Source: Planctomycetales bacterium (GTDB taxonomy: Bacteria > Planctomycetota > SZUA-567). From it: a stretch of 18,093 nt of DNA. Shown in pieces: positions 17,861 through 18,093 of the stretch (position 1 is the stretch's first letter; the number at the start of each line of letters is the position of its first letter). The stretch is from positions 1 to 18,093 of the forward strand of contig BNUQ01000041.1 in assembly GCA_025997475.1 (NCBI GenBank). The letters run 5' to 3'. Made by a program: the position numbers and the translations under genes. The notes under the pieces were generated by a model. That model did no database searches. It was given only the letters and a program-made list of their open reading frames with translations, and was not told where the DNA came from.

Positions 17861-17888
17861 ATTGTAGAATCGCGTTAAGCATCGTCAA
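17861..17888 (-). promoter_or_regulatory. Sigma70-like promoter for rpsL
   Basis: On the minus strand TTGACG (17888-17883) and TACAAT (17866-17861) are separated by 16 bases. A start near 17854 would give a roughly 40-base leader before the rpsL ATG. It is the best promoter match in the window and suits a ribosomal protein operon. Confidence 0.7.
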
Positions 17889-17935
17889 GCGGGAAACCGT
17901 CAATTATCAATAAAATTAGAGTGGTTCTATGAACC

Positions 17936-18050
17936 TCCGACAATCGCTCCGACGGGGCGAAATATATTAGACCGGCGGTAAGCGGCAAAGAGCGCGCGTC
18001 TTACCCCGGACTAACTATGCGCCGCGCTTTCGGCGCGACCGGCGGAAATT
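17936..18050. repeat. Palindromic repeat with hairpin-bearing inverted ends, second copy
   Basis: The left end TCCGACAATCGC, a GGGGCG hairpin half, AATATATTAGACC and GGTAAGCGGC aligns with 3117-3164. The right end CTTACCCCGGACTAAC, hairpin GCGCGCTTTCGGCGCG-like and ACCGGCGGAA aligns with 3354-3402. The two ends are inverted versions of each other. It lies about 50 bases upstream of the rpsL promoter. Confidence 0.75.
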
Positions 18051-18093
18051 ATTTATTGCCCGATTAACCCGCCCTGCATTTTGCTTTGCTCGC

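Overview
The window looks like a chromosomal piece of a GC-rich, probably planctomycete-like (Planctomycetota / PVC group) bacterium. This rests on a secreted, cysteine-rich protein with VP-x-TV type repeats resembling planctomycete YTV proteins, two very large TPR-plus-secretin proteins, and intergenic regions packed with small structured repeats. The lineage call is inference; no 16S rRNA gene is present.

Layout from left to right: (1) the 3' part of a membrane acyltransferase with a C-terminal SGNH domain (+), converging on the secreted repeat protein (-) over a shared bidirectional terminator; (2) a 640-base repeat block (about 2794-3430) followed by a dihydrolipoamide dehydrogenase (-); (3) a divergently oriented FtsW-type cell-wall polymerase gene (+); (4) two secretin-domain proteins (+) of 1027 and 870 residues, separated by about 610 bases of nested inverted repeats, then two tiny overlapping membrane-protein genes and a terminator; (5) guaA (GMP synthase), preceded by an unusually structured leader, and a ROK-family sugar kinase (+); (6) on the minus strand, reading right to left from a good sigma70-like promoter, rpsL, rpsG, a small HTH regulator with a CxxCC tail, tRNA-Pro(CGG) and a rho-independent terminator.

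The gene content is mostly housekeeping and envelope functions: envelope acylation, wall synthesis, outer-membrane secretin channels, central metabolism, nucleotide synthesis and ribosomal proteins. The paired secretins and the two small membrane proteins may form one envelope module, but no ATPase, pilin or inner-membrane platform gene accompanies them here.

The most unusual signal is non-coding. At least six copies of one element family occur. Each has a short core (GGAGTT followed by a GCGCGAAGCGC-type or TTCGCTTCGCGC hairpin) flanked by arrays of 7-base repeats. The heptad is nearly uniform within an element but differs between elements. Five copies start at or within a few bases of a stop codon (lpdA, ftsW, guaA, rpsL, rpsG), and in two of these (lpdA, ftsW) the heptads themselves encode the last residues and the stop. 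A second family of about 110 bases with hairpin-bearing inverted ends (3117-3404, 17936-18050) and a three-layer nested inverted repeat between the secretin genes add to this picture.
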